From: Lepidonotus clava
Taxonomy: Eukaryota > Annelida > Polychaeta > Phyllodocida > Polynoidae
Length of the DNA: 64,000 bases
Assembly: GCA_936440205.1 (NCBI GenBank)
Contig: OW387148.1
Span: 37,297,003 to 37,361,002, forward strand
Reading direction: 5' to 3'
Position numbers and translations under genes: made by a program. How positions within the stretch are numbered: the first letter of the stretch is position 1; every line of letters starts with the position of its first letter. Below, in pieces: positions 38,079 to 64,000 of this stretch. The notes under the pieces were generated by a model, which saw nothing but the letters and a program-made list of their open reading frames with translations, made no database searches and was not told where the DNA came from.

Positions 38079-38860
38079 CATGGTATGGCCTAGTGCAAAA
38101 CTGTGCAATAAGGTGTGGCACAGTGCAACGGTGTGGCATAGCGCAACATGCTGCAGTACAGAGCAGCACAGTGCAACAGTGTGACACAATGTTGCATGGC
38201 GCTGCACAGTACAACATGGTGCAACAAGGTGTGACACAGCCAGTGTATGTGATCAAGTTTTTAGAGAGCTGAACATTGTATCTGATGTCTAACAATATTA
38301 CCATTATTTACCACTTTTTCATGTTTTTGCTTGGACATCTGATCTTTTAAATCAATGTGTTGGACATAATGGTTGAAACGCCAGACATAGTTTTACAAAC
38401 ACTGCACAGAGCAGCATAGTAAACACAGTGCAACATGCTGTGTGGTGGTGCAACACAATGCAGCAGGTGATACGCCATGCAACATGGTGCTGCCAGTGCA
38501 ACACACAGCACAATATGGTGCAGCACAGTGCAACACAGTGTAGCACAGTGCAATGCAATGCAACAGTGTCACACAGTGCAGCATTGTGCAACACAGTGCA
38601 GCACGAGGTAACACAGTACAATACAGTACAATATTATGGTATCACAGTGCAACATGGTGCAGCAGGGTGCAAAACAGGGAACACATTTCAACAGAGTGTG
38701 ACATGATTTAACACAATGCAGCACGGCGATACACTGTGTCACACAGTACAGCACAACATGATGCTGCACAGTGCAACACAGCAAAACATGGTGCCGCACA
38801 GTGTGGCATAAATGCAACACGGTGTGGCACAGTGCAACATAGCAAAACATAGTGTAGTAT
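38079..38860. repeat. Degenerate CAGTGCAACA-type simple array (two blocks)
   Basis: Blocks at 38079-38250 and 38401-38860 are made of short GTGCAACA, GTGCAGCACA and TGTGGCACA variants. All open frames here, rich in Cys/His/Leu on the minus strand, are by-products. Confidence 0.9.
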
Positions 38861-39128
38861 TGGTAATTTTGTCCTCTTGTTGGCTCTTTGCTTGGCTTGA
38901 CTTCACTTTAGATCTGGATCTATTTTGGGAAGAAAAAAAAAGAGGGGGGGGGGACAATTAACTGTCTTTTCCTTTATTTACTAAAGAGAATGATATGAAA
39001 TTTGACAATATCTAGCCCAAGCTAAATCAATTTGGTGAGAAGACCAGAGTGACTGAGTAAGTGAGAGATCAGCTGAAATTAGACCTTGCGCTTGACTTGA
39101 CTTTTCAGGAACTCACGCCCGTTGCGCC

Positions 39129-40203
39129 CCGTCTATAAAGGCTGATGTGAAAAGTCAGCCTACCAGGCTGATTTCTGCACACGGCGATTACAACAACAAG
39201 CCCACGGTGATTACACATAAATATGAAAATTCTGAAAAAGTGTAAGAAAAATGTTTAAGGAAAGTTTGATTTTTTTTCAAGACCTACAATATTTTCCCAC
39301 CATGTAGGCAAAGAATACCAAACTATGTCCTGTACGTGGTGCCCAACTTTCATACTTTGTGGGTTTCATCAATTCTTACTGTGGAACAGTGGCGGCTACA
39401 ATCCACAGGTGCCACAATGGGTAGGGACCCTGGACTTGCACAGACCACGGACAGGACATATTAAGACTAGCCATATATGTATGTTTTTTGCCATATTGAT
39501 GTAGGCATCTTAGCCCACGGACAGGGACAAACCTAGGTTTATTTTCCTCAACCTGCGACAGGTTTCTTAGTCATTAATTTAATATCATAATATTAAGGCC
39601 ACATACAGGGTGAGACCACGTTCAGGGACAAACTGATACTTTCCCTGTTAGTGTAGATCTAATTGGCCTGTCATTAATATGACATCCCCCACGGACAGGG
39701 ACAGACCCCACGGACAGGGACAGATCCCACGGACAGGGACAGCTAGGGACAGACCACGGATGGGGAAAGGCAACAATTCAATAAAACTAATCTTTTCCTC
39801 CTCCTGTAGACCTAGAGTGGATTAGAGCAAGTTGATTAGAGCCTAATCTAGCCCTACATTATTAAAAGGCCCACGGAGGGGGACATGCAACCCACGGAGG
39901 GGGACATGCAACCCACGGACGGGGACAGGCCACGGACGGGGACACCTTGCTTCCAGCATTCTGATTGGCTGTAATACCGAGCATCTTGTGTTAGGCTTTG
40001 CAGGGTGGGATATTATTTTTACAAAGGCCCTTTTGTGGCCACGGAGGGGGACAGACTGTCCCACGGCGCTTACAACAAAGCCCACGGCGCTTACACATAA
40101 ATCAGCCCACAGAGTATACATTCTGTGGGCTGATGTGAAATCAGCCCACAGATTGGCCAGTTGTGTGGGCTGATTCGCAAAATAAGTCAGCCCGTATAGA
40201 CGG
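39129..40203. mobile_element. Foldback-like element, 1.08 kb, with internal CACGGACAGGGACA repeats
   Basis: The ends CCGTCTATAAAGGCTGA (39129-39145) and TCAGCCCGTATAGACGG (40187-40203) are inverted. Just inside, direct copies of ACGGCGNTTACAACAA and TTACACATAAAT lie at about 39181-39221 and 40062-40101. The interior is a loose tandem of CCCACGGACAGGGACAG and CCACGGAGGGGGACATG. Two perfect 12-bp hairpins (40102-40133 and 40139-40175) sit at the right end. No transposase is present. Confidence 0.75.
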
Positions 40204-41552
40204 ATTCACGGCCACGTCACAGCCGCCCTCCAGGGCCCTGCCCACCCTGTTGGTAGGCAGAAGGCCCTTGGGCTAAGTATACACTGACCCAAAAGTTGTC
40301 AGATTTTCTGTCATTTAAATCATGTCATCTCATGTTATTTGCAATGTCAGGTACATGGGAATAGTTGAGCCTGAAGAATAGCTTTATGCGATAAAGTGAT
40401 AATGGAAAAGCATAGAAAATCAAGATAATTCACACACTCGCTTAAGGTAATGTGTGCTTCTATTTACACTTGAACTTGGCGCCAAAAGACCAACGACAGG
40501 TCACTCAGTAACCTTGTTTATGTTACCCAAAGTGTGAGTGGTCTATTTCATTTGCTCAGATTTTTGATCAACAAAATCAATAATTCAAAGTCATCAATTC
40601 TCCTAGAATAAATAGTTCATTCATGAACTATTTCATAGGAGGTTTATCAAAGAAATCATTAATATATGTTCATACATTTCATTTGTCTTTAATGTAGAAC
40701 TAAGGGTGTAAACTTGATAACCTATACTGGCGACCACTGGAGTCCAACCACAGGGTGCCATGCGACACCCCCACTGACAGATGAGGGACACCAGCTGTCT
40801 GGTGGGCACTCTGTGTGTCTTAGTGTATGGTGTGTGTATATGTAATTTTGTAATTATAATTGCATTAAGAGTTTTAGGAATTTTAAAAAGACCAACTGGA
40901 ATCTGTAAGAGCTGAAGTATGTCTCAAACCTGGTCTATTCATCTTTATGATTAAGCTTTGGATATTGTGACTAGGGCTGTGTGAAGAGTCTATGTATAGT
41001 GAGACATGCCTCCTGCTTTTGCCTACCACTGGGGGAGCGGGAGGCTTCAAAACAACAACAGTAAATGGGTCTATAGCTTCGGCCCTTCAGTTGTCAGAGC
41101 CGAAACAGTGAACTGTGAAGACAATCTGAATCTGAGACTGAAGTTGTGGAAACTTTTACTTACCTTCAAAAGTAATCCAACGATAAGTGTCACAACCTAT
41201 AAATCATACACATTATAAAGTCAGGTCTCATGGCACTTTTTAAATCATGAATACTGATTTTCCTTGGTTAATTCGTTGTTCCCGGACGTATAATCCTTTT
41301 CGATACGCTCAACTTGACAAACGTAAACACCATGCATCCGCCAAGAGTCCAACAGAGTTAGCCGCGCTGAAGCTCACAGTTTAGTATTTACAAAAAAAAA
41401 TCGCTGTCTTTGAAATCTTCAAATCTTCCAATCATATTCAGACTACTTAGTTTTTTATTTATAGTTGACGCATTCTCTTTTTATATAACTTTTGTTTTGA
41501 TATCATTCTTACGAAACTGATTTAAGCTATTGAAGGTCAAGGCCGCATCGCA
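40204..41552. promoter_or_regulatory. ATG16L1 upstream region
   Basis: This holds the promoter if transcription starts near the first ATG. A palindromic E2F-like TTGGCGCCAA lies at 40476-40485 and an extended nuclear-receptor half-site TGAAGGTCA at 41531-41539. No TATA box is placed convincingly. An upstream non-coding exon is possible. Confidence 0.3.
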
Positions 41553-56221
<14,669 letters not shown>

Positions 56222-56961
56222 GACGCTCTCCGCCCCCGTTAGGTAGCCGCCCTGCACCTGCTGCCACCTACAGGCAGGACATGACACCAGGGCCCGTATA
56301 GGGATGACTGATCAGGTCTATCTGTTACTAATCACTGTGTGATGATTAGCTTCTCGTGATTGGGATATCATCTGTCGCAAAAACTAATTACAGCTTACAA
56401 CCCTTCCATGAGGTTTATTTGTGATGACTGCAATGGTAATAACTAACTTCTCAGGGCTTTAGATTGTTGGCCATAAGAGCTGATGGGCCTTGTATTCATC
56501 TTTAAATCAGAAAATTTGTCAGCCATTGGGAATGATGTCCAGGGATGTAAGTTTTCAGATTTTAATCTGATTTCAGATTGTTCGATGTCAGCATCTCTGA
56601 TGTTATCTCTCAGAAATGAGTCTTTACACGAGGTTTTATAGCGTTCTAGGATACTTAGGGTTTTCTTCGTACACCTTCAGATTTATTAATTGACCCTGAC
56701 TTACATCCCTGGATGTTAATTTGTTTACCCCGAAAATGTTTGGCCTTGTCCAGATGACGTCACAACATCCAGAAAATGGCTGGGTGCCATCTCGGTGATC
56801 ATTTGACACTTCAAAAATACCTAGAATGTATATTTTTGTTGGGTTCATCTCTAATAGTCACATGAAGTCATAATTAGCCATTTTCACTGTTTAGAATTTA
56901 TGAATTCTAGATTAATGTCTGGGCCACATGGTTATGATGAGCACGTGGTGATCACCAAAAT

Positions 56962-56977
56962 GTGGTCACGTGACCAC
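56962..56977. promoter_or_regulatory. Perfect palindrome containing a CLEAR-type GTCACGTGAC
   Basis: GTGGTCACGTGACCAC is a 16-bp perfect palindrome. GTCACGTGAC is the consensus bound by TFEB/MITF-family factors at autophagy and lysosome genes. It lies 741 bp past the ATG16L1 stop, so a regulatory role is inference. Confidence 0.4.
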
Positions 56978-58015
56978 GTCTGCACAAGGTCTATAACCAA
57001 AGAAACACTTCACTGCTTCTGGTGACAGACGGAATCGCTAATGACCAGATACTCGTCATAATACCCTGATTAGTGACAGATTAACCTGATCAGTAACACA
57101 AATACAGACCCTGATGTAATCAGGGCGTCAGGTCATTTCTTGTCAATGCAGTGCTACTTTAGTTCAGGCTTCACAGAATCATAAGGGAAGCTTTTTTCTG
57201 TTGAAAGAAGTTATGTTAAAAAAGGGTTTGTTCAGCTATTACGGGTTTCCCCACCAAATAACATTTTATCCTTACAAACTATCCGACGGCTTCTTCTCTA
57301 TATGGTCCTTATGGATGTTGAATCCTCAATATTAAATCCCTGCAGTCTGGTTATAATAGAAACTAATACGCCTTACCTTCCGTTTCTGTTGTAATCGCGT
57401 TTTGATCCACGCGTTTCTATTATTCATATTCAATGGGATGTAATGATGTTTTTAAGCTTGCCTGTGCTTTGGTCAAAAGTTCAACACAGTAAAAACGCAT
57501 TTCCATCAAAAGTAGAGCCAACTTTGTGCATTGTTTCAACAATTAATATAAGTCACAGCATTGTCCTCGTACATTCTGAAATTCTAAAATAACATTGAGT
57601 GTACCGTACGGAATTTACAGGCCTTGAAAAGCTTCATTTCCTGTTTCACTTTAGGAACTTTATTTGAATGATACTTCATTGGAATCATGCTGCCAACTTT
57701 GGGAGCAGATTTCTTCCCCTGTCTACAAATAGATGCCATGCTCTTGAAAAATAATAAGCATGAACCTTTGCACACAAAAATACTTGAAATTTTGTATGTA
57801 CGTGTTTTTCCCATGCCCTTACGAGTTAGATATGGCATATATAATTATATACCAGTCATAAAGATACAGAATAGTGAACAGTTTTGCATTGGCACAGCTT
57901 TGCCACAGAGTACGTATAGACTCCGGCATACTATCGTGGACAGAAACCCTAGTGTTAAACGAGTGAACCATAAGTGAAATCCACATGTAATATTGAAAAA
58001 ATAAATAATTCTTAC

Positions 58016-58138
58016 CTGAATATTACCAACCCATGTATACACTTTGCATGTGATATTAAAAACACCATAGAGTTCATTTAGCAGGAGATTGTCCCTGTTG
58101 GTGGGTCCAGGCGGTGCGCTGAACGTTGGTTCTGTCAC
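58016..58138 (-). CDS. Candidate internal exon, minus strand, with CAG|GTAAGA donor
   Basis: An open frame of about 41 codons ends exactly at a perfect donor (plus-strand 58010-58015). It contains PPGPTNRDNLLLNELYGVF and FNITCKVYTWVGNIQ. A TAG lies two codons upstream in frame and no ATG is present, so it would need an acceptor close to 58138. The block sits within an inverted-repeat pair (58012-58275), so it may instead belong to a mobile element. Product unknown. Confidence 0.15.
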
Positions 58139-58275
58139 GTACTATGGGAACGCGCCCTCTCTAGCGTACTCTGTGGCTTTGTACCCAGACTACTGCTGTG
58201 TGAGCATAGTGTTATTACATCTCGGTATAGTTGGTACATTTTCCCATCATGTCAATAAAATTATTCAGGTAAATA

Positions 58276-60394
58276 GCTAACTTCTAAGAACCAGCCTAAG
58301 GTGTAGCTGCGTTGCATGGCAGTGTCTGTAGATCTAGTTAAGTTATTTTATAAATGTATGACTATGGTAATGGCTGAAATGTTAGACTTGATCAAAGTTT
58401 CAATGTGAATAATCTTTTTATTGGTTGTGGTTTTCTGCCACAGTGAGCGGTGTCTCCACCTCCTGGTTATGACTAGAAACAAACTTTGATCCAGATTTTC
58501 AGATGTAGCATGGATTATCATGTCAAGATTTCCAACTTAGCGGAGTGCCCAACTAATCATGTGATAAACGTAATAGAAAATACTTAATGATACCTTAATG
58601 TATAATTTCAAAAGTAAAATGCTACAATTCTATGAATGATGACACCGCTCATGTTTATTGTTTCATTCAATACCATGCCTTTGTTTTCCTATTTCTAAAG
58701 AGTCCTCATATATGACGCTTGTTCTGTGTCCAAATTGCAAGTACATAAGTTTGTATAGTTCAGCAAATTGAATTTTTCATTCTGCTTGGGATCAAACTGT
58801 ATAGTTTCACAATGTCTTTTCTGTTTTACAAGAAAAAATTAACTGCAAAGCCCCTGTCATAGATAGGTTTCCCCACACGCCTATATATTCTGAAATATCT
58901 CCGGCGGGGAGAATCGTTGTCGTTTCCACTGTGTTGTATATTTTTAGGGTTTTCTAGAGATGTACACGTGTTTTTAAATCGTTTTCTGTTGTGATCGACG
59001 CACTCATTAGAAGTTTTTTCTTTCGTTTTCTACGCACATCATGAAGAATGTATGTGAACTTTGTAATGTGTGAATCATTAAGTCAAACGTTCACATGATT
59101 TAGGGCGGGTTTCACATTAGTAAAATCGTAATCTTAAATATCAAGATCATTTCCAGCTCACTAATTACCATACATAAGACATAACTAACGGAAGAAATAT
59201 AAAATCACATCTAGAACGTCATTATACTAAAGTAAAAAGAAACATGTTGTAAAATCCTATCCTTAACACAAGACAAGTGTAAAACTCCCCGTTTCCAGAA
59301 TTCTTTTTTCAAATCAATCTTTTCCCGGAATTGGTACATAAAATCATTCTATAAGTAAGCCGTCAACTTACATTCAGATTTCTGTACATATGCGTTTGTT
59401 TCGGCAGCTTCGTAACTAATTTTCTTACATATATAAATTGTTCGCCAGAAATGCACTTCATTAAAACATTATTCGCCCTCAAATCTGCAACTGTTTAGGT
59501 AGGTTAAGGCTAACCAATGCTGAAATTGTTAACGTTACTTATTTGATTTATTCAACGAAGTTATAACTAAGATATATTTCTTTTTCAATCTTCTTTGCAC
59601 TTTAAAAACTGCAGAAAATAATAATGACTTGATATAAGTAAAGCAGTAGGTATCATGTATATATAAAGGTATTTATGAACATTCATTAAAAGGTTTTGTT
59701 AAATTTGCCGTACTTTTTTTTCAAATTTAAAACCTTACACACATACATGAATTTAAAAACATGAAAAAAAAGATAAAACTTATTTGTATATCTGAGTGTC
59801 AGTATGTACCTCTGTAAGTTTGAAAAGTATATGTATTGGGATGTTTGTTACTAAACTGTTGTAAAAAAGTAACCTTTTATCCCTAACTGTTAAGTAAACC
59901 AAGTCGGGTAAACCTCTGATGCTAAATTTCGTGCCGGTATTTTTGTTTTGATTGGTGCAAGTAGCCTCATACCAGAATGTACATAGACTTGGAAATTAAG
60001 ATATATCGGCATCACTTTCCATCATCCCTGAGGATGCTTTGTGACACAAAGTATTACATAGAGTTTATATTAGAGGATACATGAGCAAAGAGACCTGATT
60101 AGGGTTGTTCAGGTCCCAGAGTTCTGATTGTAAAACTCGGGCTTCGCTCCACTAGAAGCGTGATATAGAGACCCCCCCCCCCCCTCACTCCTGTAAAAAT
60201 CCAATTGTCACAGCAGTTATCCAAGAGAATGGTGAACTAATACCTGATCATATGAAACAACGCAATTTGTTTTACTATGAATAAAATAATATGAATATAA
60301 TGTGGTTATTCCTATTTTTCTGTTAGCTGAGTTTTTACAAGAACATTGGCGAATATAACAGTCCTGAAGACAGAGAACAGTATCTTTATTCTTA
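58276..60394. other. No gene seen
   Basis: AT-rich, mostly unique, with few open frames of any length. Confidence 0.5.
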
Positions 60395-60694
60395 CAGGGT
60401 TCCCACGCAGGTCTTAAAAAGTCTTAAATTGATTTCTCAAATTTAAGGTCTTAAAAGGGCTTAAATTTGACATTTTTTAGCTTGAGGTCTTAAAAGGGTC
60501 TTAAACTGATTCTTATGAGAAGTTAAAATGAAATGTCTATGAAAATTTCAAATCCCACTTGCAAATTAGTACACTTACTTAAAGTTTAAATCATATGATG
60601 CATTCTGTGCACACGGTCGATAGGTCTTAATTTTTACGAATCGTTTTAAATTGGTCTTCAAAAGTTGATTTTCAAAAATGCGTGGGAACCCTGA
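60395..60694. mobile_element. hAT-like MITE with perfect 15-bp inverted ends
   Basis: The ends CAGGGTTCCCACGCA and TGCGTGGGAACCCTG are exact complements bounding 300 bp. The interior repeats GGTCTTAAAA/TCTTAAA. Ends of this type are known from non-autonomous hAT elements in many animals. No clear target duplication remains. Confidence 0.88.
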
Positions 60695-60907
60695 ATTTTG
60701 TTAGCGTAGATTGAAGAGAAATTGGGCAGGTTCTACAATTGTGATTTTTATTATCATTTGTTAACAAATTCCAAATTTGTGTGTAAGATTGTTTCAATAG
60801 GTAGTTTTAAGAAATGCACTTATAATTTTACCGACATGAGGCACATTCTGTCATCCATGTTTCGGCATTCGAAAGATTTGAGAGAATGAGAAAACTGGAA
60901 GAATGAA

Positions 60908-61441
60908 ATGAAGCCATATTTGTCCCAATTTCATCTGCTTTTTTTCATCAGATATACATTTTTAAAAAACGAAACGCGAAGTCTTGAGTGTGTGTACACT
61001 GAAGGGATTTATTACAGACACATAATAAACATTGACTATATGCGGGTTGTAGCATCATGTTTCGTTTCGCTAAGACTTGCTAGGACTTTGCCAAAGACCG
61101 CAATAAATAATGATAAATATCAGGACATGTTGATCGGGAGGGTCCTCGGAACAAAGACAGCGATAATCATAATAATACTATGTGTGTGGTACAACAGACC
61201 CCCGGGCCTGGCCCGCCCTAGTCAGTGGGCGGGGGCCTCATGTTGGGCACCTTACTCCCAACTCACGCTGAACCCAACGTCGCTTAGAACTAAAAAAGAA
61301 TTGCAGTACAAACATCCTATTTGTGATACTCGTTATAAGTATTATTATTATCATCTGGTGGCACATATCTGTTTGGGGTACACATTTATTAGTATAATTC
61401 TTCATGACGCAGAGCACAGCTCCCATTATCAATTTACATGA
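60908..61441 (+). CDS. Longest simple ORF, 177 codons, product unknown
   Basis: It opens MKPYLSQFHLLFFIRYTFLK and is mixed in composition, with the short low-complexity runs IIIII and YKYYYY. I see no domain, and codon use follows the local base composition. A 534-nt open frame is within what a 64-kb AT-rich window yields by chance. The overlapping 61487-62002 minus-strand frame is equally unsupported. Confidence 0.1.
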   Translation: MKPYLSQFHLLFFIRYTFLKNETRSLECVYTEGIYYRHIINIDYMRVVASCFVSLRLARTLPKTAINNDKYQDMLIGRVLGTKTAIIIIILCVWYNRPPGLARPSQWAGASCWAPYSQLTLNPTSLRTKKELQYKHPICDTRYKYYYYHLVAHICLGYTFISIILHDAEHSSHYQFT

Positions 61442-61689
61442 TACCAAATCAGTCTGTAGGATACACCAATACACTTCAAGATGCTCTTAGTCTGAAGCAC
61501 TTGCAAAAAATGTACTCTGTAAAGAAAAACGCCCAGTACTTACACACACAACTGCCCACTTTAAATCACTGCACGAATTGTATTTCCACCAACATTGTGT
61601 GCGTAGAAGAACTGTATCGTTTATTAAAATCTTTCTTTCCACTGGGGCAGAATCACGACAGTGGCACAATAGTGATAATAAATAGTAAA

Positions 61690-62000
61690 TCTTCGTTATA
61701 TGGTCATGGGCCGGGCTATCCATTGAGAAAGGACTTTGACATGACGAGCACAAGAAGCGGATACTGCTGTCATAGAGCGGCTGAGAGAACAGTCGGAGAC
61801 ATTCAGATATGTGAGGAGGGAAGCGAGCGCTCGCCAGAACCGGTTGTGTATCATCTCGCGGAGTAGTCGTGGGTGTTGGCGAACGGCTTGACTCGTAGCG
61901 ATAGCACCAGGTGGGGCTACGATAGCAGAACCTGCCTGACGTGAGCACGTCGCGGCATCTCTCAGCGACAGGGCCAAGGCGACGTGGGATGAGAACACGC
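61690..62000. other. GC-rich block with open frames on both strands
   Basis: Composition jumps to GC-rich for about 300 bp. A plus-strand frame reads RAQEADTAVIERLREQSETF and a minus-strand frame stays open for over 100 codons. It may be an exon or a transposon-gene remnant; I recognise neither. Confidence 0.25.
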
Positions 62001-62421
62001 AATATATATAGTCATATATCTATATTCATATATGTATAATATGTACGAAGACACCTAAAAGGTAAACACAGGTGACAATATTGGTATAGATTGTTTGCGG
62101 GGACAGTCTGCGCCTCTTTCGGGGACCGTAAAGCGATAACCGGGGACACGGGCCGGGGACGTAAAAAATACACCGACACCTGACAGTCGTACAAAGAGTC
62201 CTGTAGCCTAGGTTCATATCAAAAGGTTTGGGGCAGGCTCAAAGGGATGGTATCGGAGGTTAGTCGAGTCTAATAATATTCACATCTTGTCTGTAAGCGC
62301 CATGTACATACAGCGGGGTCAGTGGGAACTAATGTCCAATAACCTGGTCTGCTACCTGTCAAGTCCATCACCAAGGGCACCACTATTCACTGAGCAGATG
62401 TAGAGGTTTCAATGTTTTAGG

Positions 62422-62943
62422 AGGTAGTACAGCTGCTAAGCTATTCGGTGCAGAAGTACACCTGCTTAGCAACCAGTTGTACAGGTAGTACACCTGCTTA
62501 GCAACCAGGTGCACAGGTAGTACACCAGCTTAGCAACCAGGTTCACAGGTAGTACACCGGCTTAGCAACCAGGTGCACAGGTAGTACACCTGCTTAGCAG
62601 CCAGGTGTACAGGTAGTACACCTGCTTAGCAACCAGGTGCACATGTAGTACACCAGCTTAGCAACCAGGTTCACGGGTAGTACACCGGCTTAGCAACCAG
62701 GTGCACGGGTAGTACACCTGCTTAGCAACCAGGTCCACGGGGAGTACACCTGCTTAGCAACCTGGTGCACGGGGAGTACACCTACTTAGCAACCTGGTGC
62801 ACGGGGAGTACACCTGCTTAGCAACCTGGTGCACGGGTAGTACACCTGCTTAGCAACCTGGTGCACAGGTAGTACACCTGCTTAGCAACCAGACACACAG
62901 GTAGTACACCTGCTTGGCAACCAGGTGCACAGGTAGTACATCT
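62422..62943. repeat. 32-bp minisatellite, about 16 copies
   Basis: The unit contains GGTAGTACACCTGCTTAGCA and ACCAGGTGCACA, with point variants (ACCGGC, TCCACGGGG). Confidence 0.95.
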
Positions 62944-64000
62944 GACAGCCACCCTTGAAACCTGACCCACTCCAACTACTCTCTTCGAGTTGTATTCTTT
63001 ACGCTACCAGTTTAAGTTAAAGGTCCTTAGCTCAAGAGTAAATACTGCTGCCACAATTTAAACCTTTTATTTGAACATTTTTCTCAATTGTCTTCATTTA
63101 CCCGAGTTTGCATTGTTCTGGATTTGTTATTCAAGATATGACAAATGTTTCAAACAGTATGGTGCCGTAGAAATGTTTTCGTTTGGTCATTTCCACCTTC
63201 ATGGAATAACACATATTAAGCAGGCTTTGGTTCCTCCTCGACCTTCTCTATATTTGTTTAAAACATTTGATTGAAGATTTATAATGCTGGTGATCAAGGA
63301 TAAAACAGGTCAACCCAAGTGGCATGGAAATATAAAGTCATACCAATTAATGGATTCATTACAAAACGTATAAAACATTCTAAATTTCAAGCAGCACAAC
63401 TTTTATCACACTTTATAAAATCAAATTAGCAGACGTGTTTTTGTGTGTAATTCATGGAATTTTCGCGTACATTTATTTGCTTTTCTCGATTATAACATCA
63501 TATCCGATTAATCAATTTCACATGTTAAATATAAAATTGACATCACATGCAATAGAATTCCACGAATATAAGGAGACGCGAAAATTACAAGTTTTACAGT
63601 GGCTTAACTGGAAACTCACTCGCGTCCCACGTGTCGCTACTCGAGCCCAACTAGCCAACCCCCCGGTGATTAATACTAACTGTACATCAAGATATTACTT
63701 ACAACTTGTTCTTTGAATTTGCTCACATTATTACTCATGTTATAATCAATAAATAAGATAACAAAGAGGGTGACATGACACACAGGTGTCAAGTTTACTC
63801 CAGGTGTCTGAGTCTCGGGCTGCTGCGCGATACGCGAAGTAAACTCCACACACCCTGTAGCAGGCTAACAGAAGGGGCGACAAATAATTGTACATCAAAG
63901 GTGTAGTTCTGGTCATCAGTTATAAAGATGGTGTCAGTACGCGGATACACCAGGATACAGCGGGCTGGGGACAGGCCCCTATGTACACGTTGGCAGGGAT
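62944..64000. other. No gene seen
   Basis: AT-rich; the 63435-63716 frame has a hydrophobic start but no recognised domain. Confidence 0.45.

Larger units (their letters stand above)
56222..58275 (+). other. Probable ATG16L1 3' UTR and flank, with candidate poly(A) signals
   Basis: There is no further coding sequence in frame after the stop. AATAAA hexamers occur at 58000-58005 and 58254-58259, and an ATTAAA-like hexamer lies near 57330. Which one ends the transcript cannot be decided here. A perfect CACGTG palindrome lies at 56962-56977 inside this stretch. Confidence 0.35.

Noticed and set aside
38056-38957. Cys/His/Leu-rich frames on both strands
   Set aside because: Translation of the CAGTGCAACA-type simple repeat.

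Overview
This looks like nuclear DNA from an animal, most likely a marine invertebrate. It is AT-rich, most of it is non-coding, and the one clear gene is split into 17 coding exons with GT-AG introns. Minisatellites and short DNA-transposon relics are dense. The recognisable protein is animal-type ATG16L1. I cannot fix the phylum: a lophotrochozoan such as a mollusc, or a cephalochordate, would both fit. There is no bacterial, plasmid or phage content, no CRISPR array, and no recognisable reverse transcriptase, LTR or virus-derived gene. || Layout. 1-9.6 kb: mostly unique AT-rich sequence with two MITE copies and two hairpins. 9.67-9.89 kb: a 42-bp minisatellite packed with AGGTCA half-sites. 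11-13 kb: more MITE remnants and a GAGT microsatellite. 15.2-19.4 kb: a 4.2-kb array of about 98 copies of a 43-bp unit. 24.3-24.7 kb: a MITE beside a possible minus-strand first coding exon. 26.2-27.9 kb: a 75-81-bp array of 21 copies. 28.8-31.8 kb: a cluster of MITEs, two of the TTAA type and three of the GGATCC family. 33.8-34.6 kb: a 52-bp array. 35.0-35.2 kb: a cluster of conserved transcription-factor motifs. 37-40.2 kb: a hAT-like MITE, a tRNA-derived SINE, another MITE inside a CAGTGCAACA-type simple array, and a 1.1-kb foldback-like element. 41.55-56.22 kb: ATG16L1. 56.2-64 kb: ATG16L1 3' flank, two further inverted-repeat elements and a 32-bp minisatellite. || The gene. ATG16L1 can be reconstructed on the plus strand with every exon phase consistent: 1,686 nt of CDS (561 residues) with a 42-nt cassette exon, or 547 residues without it. 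It has the ATG5-binding N-terminus, the coiled coil with the region that in mammals binds WIPI2, a short linker, and a seven-bladed WD40 domain. ATG16L1 directs the ATG12-ATG5 conjugate to membranes so that LC3/GABARAP is lipidated there. || Main surprise. The splice acceptor and first part of the exon encoding WD40 blade 6 have been amplified into 12 tandem copies of 81-84 bp. Each copy keeps a potential acceptor, and the last three decoys are in frame with the true exon. A 20-bp stretch covering the exon 6 splice donor is also duplicated in the next intron. A gene whose splice junctions seed tandem arrays, with possible in-frame 27-residue protein extensions, is the observation I would check first.
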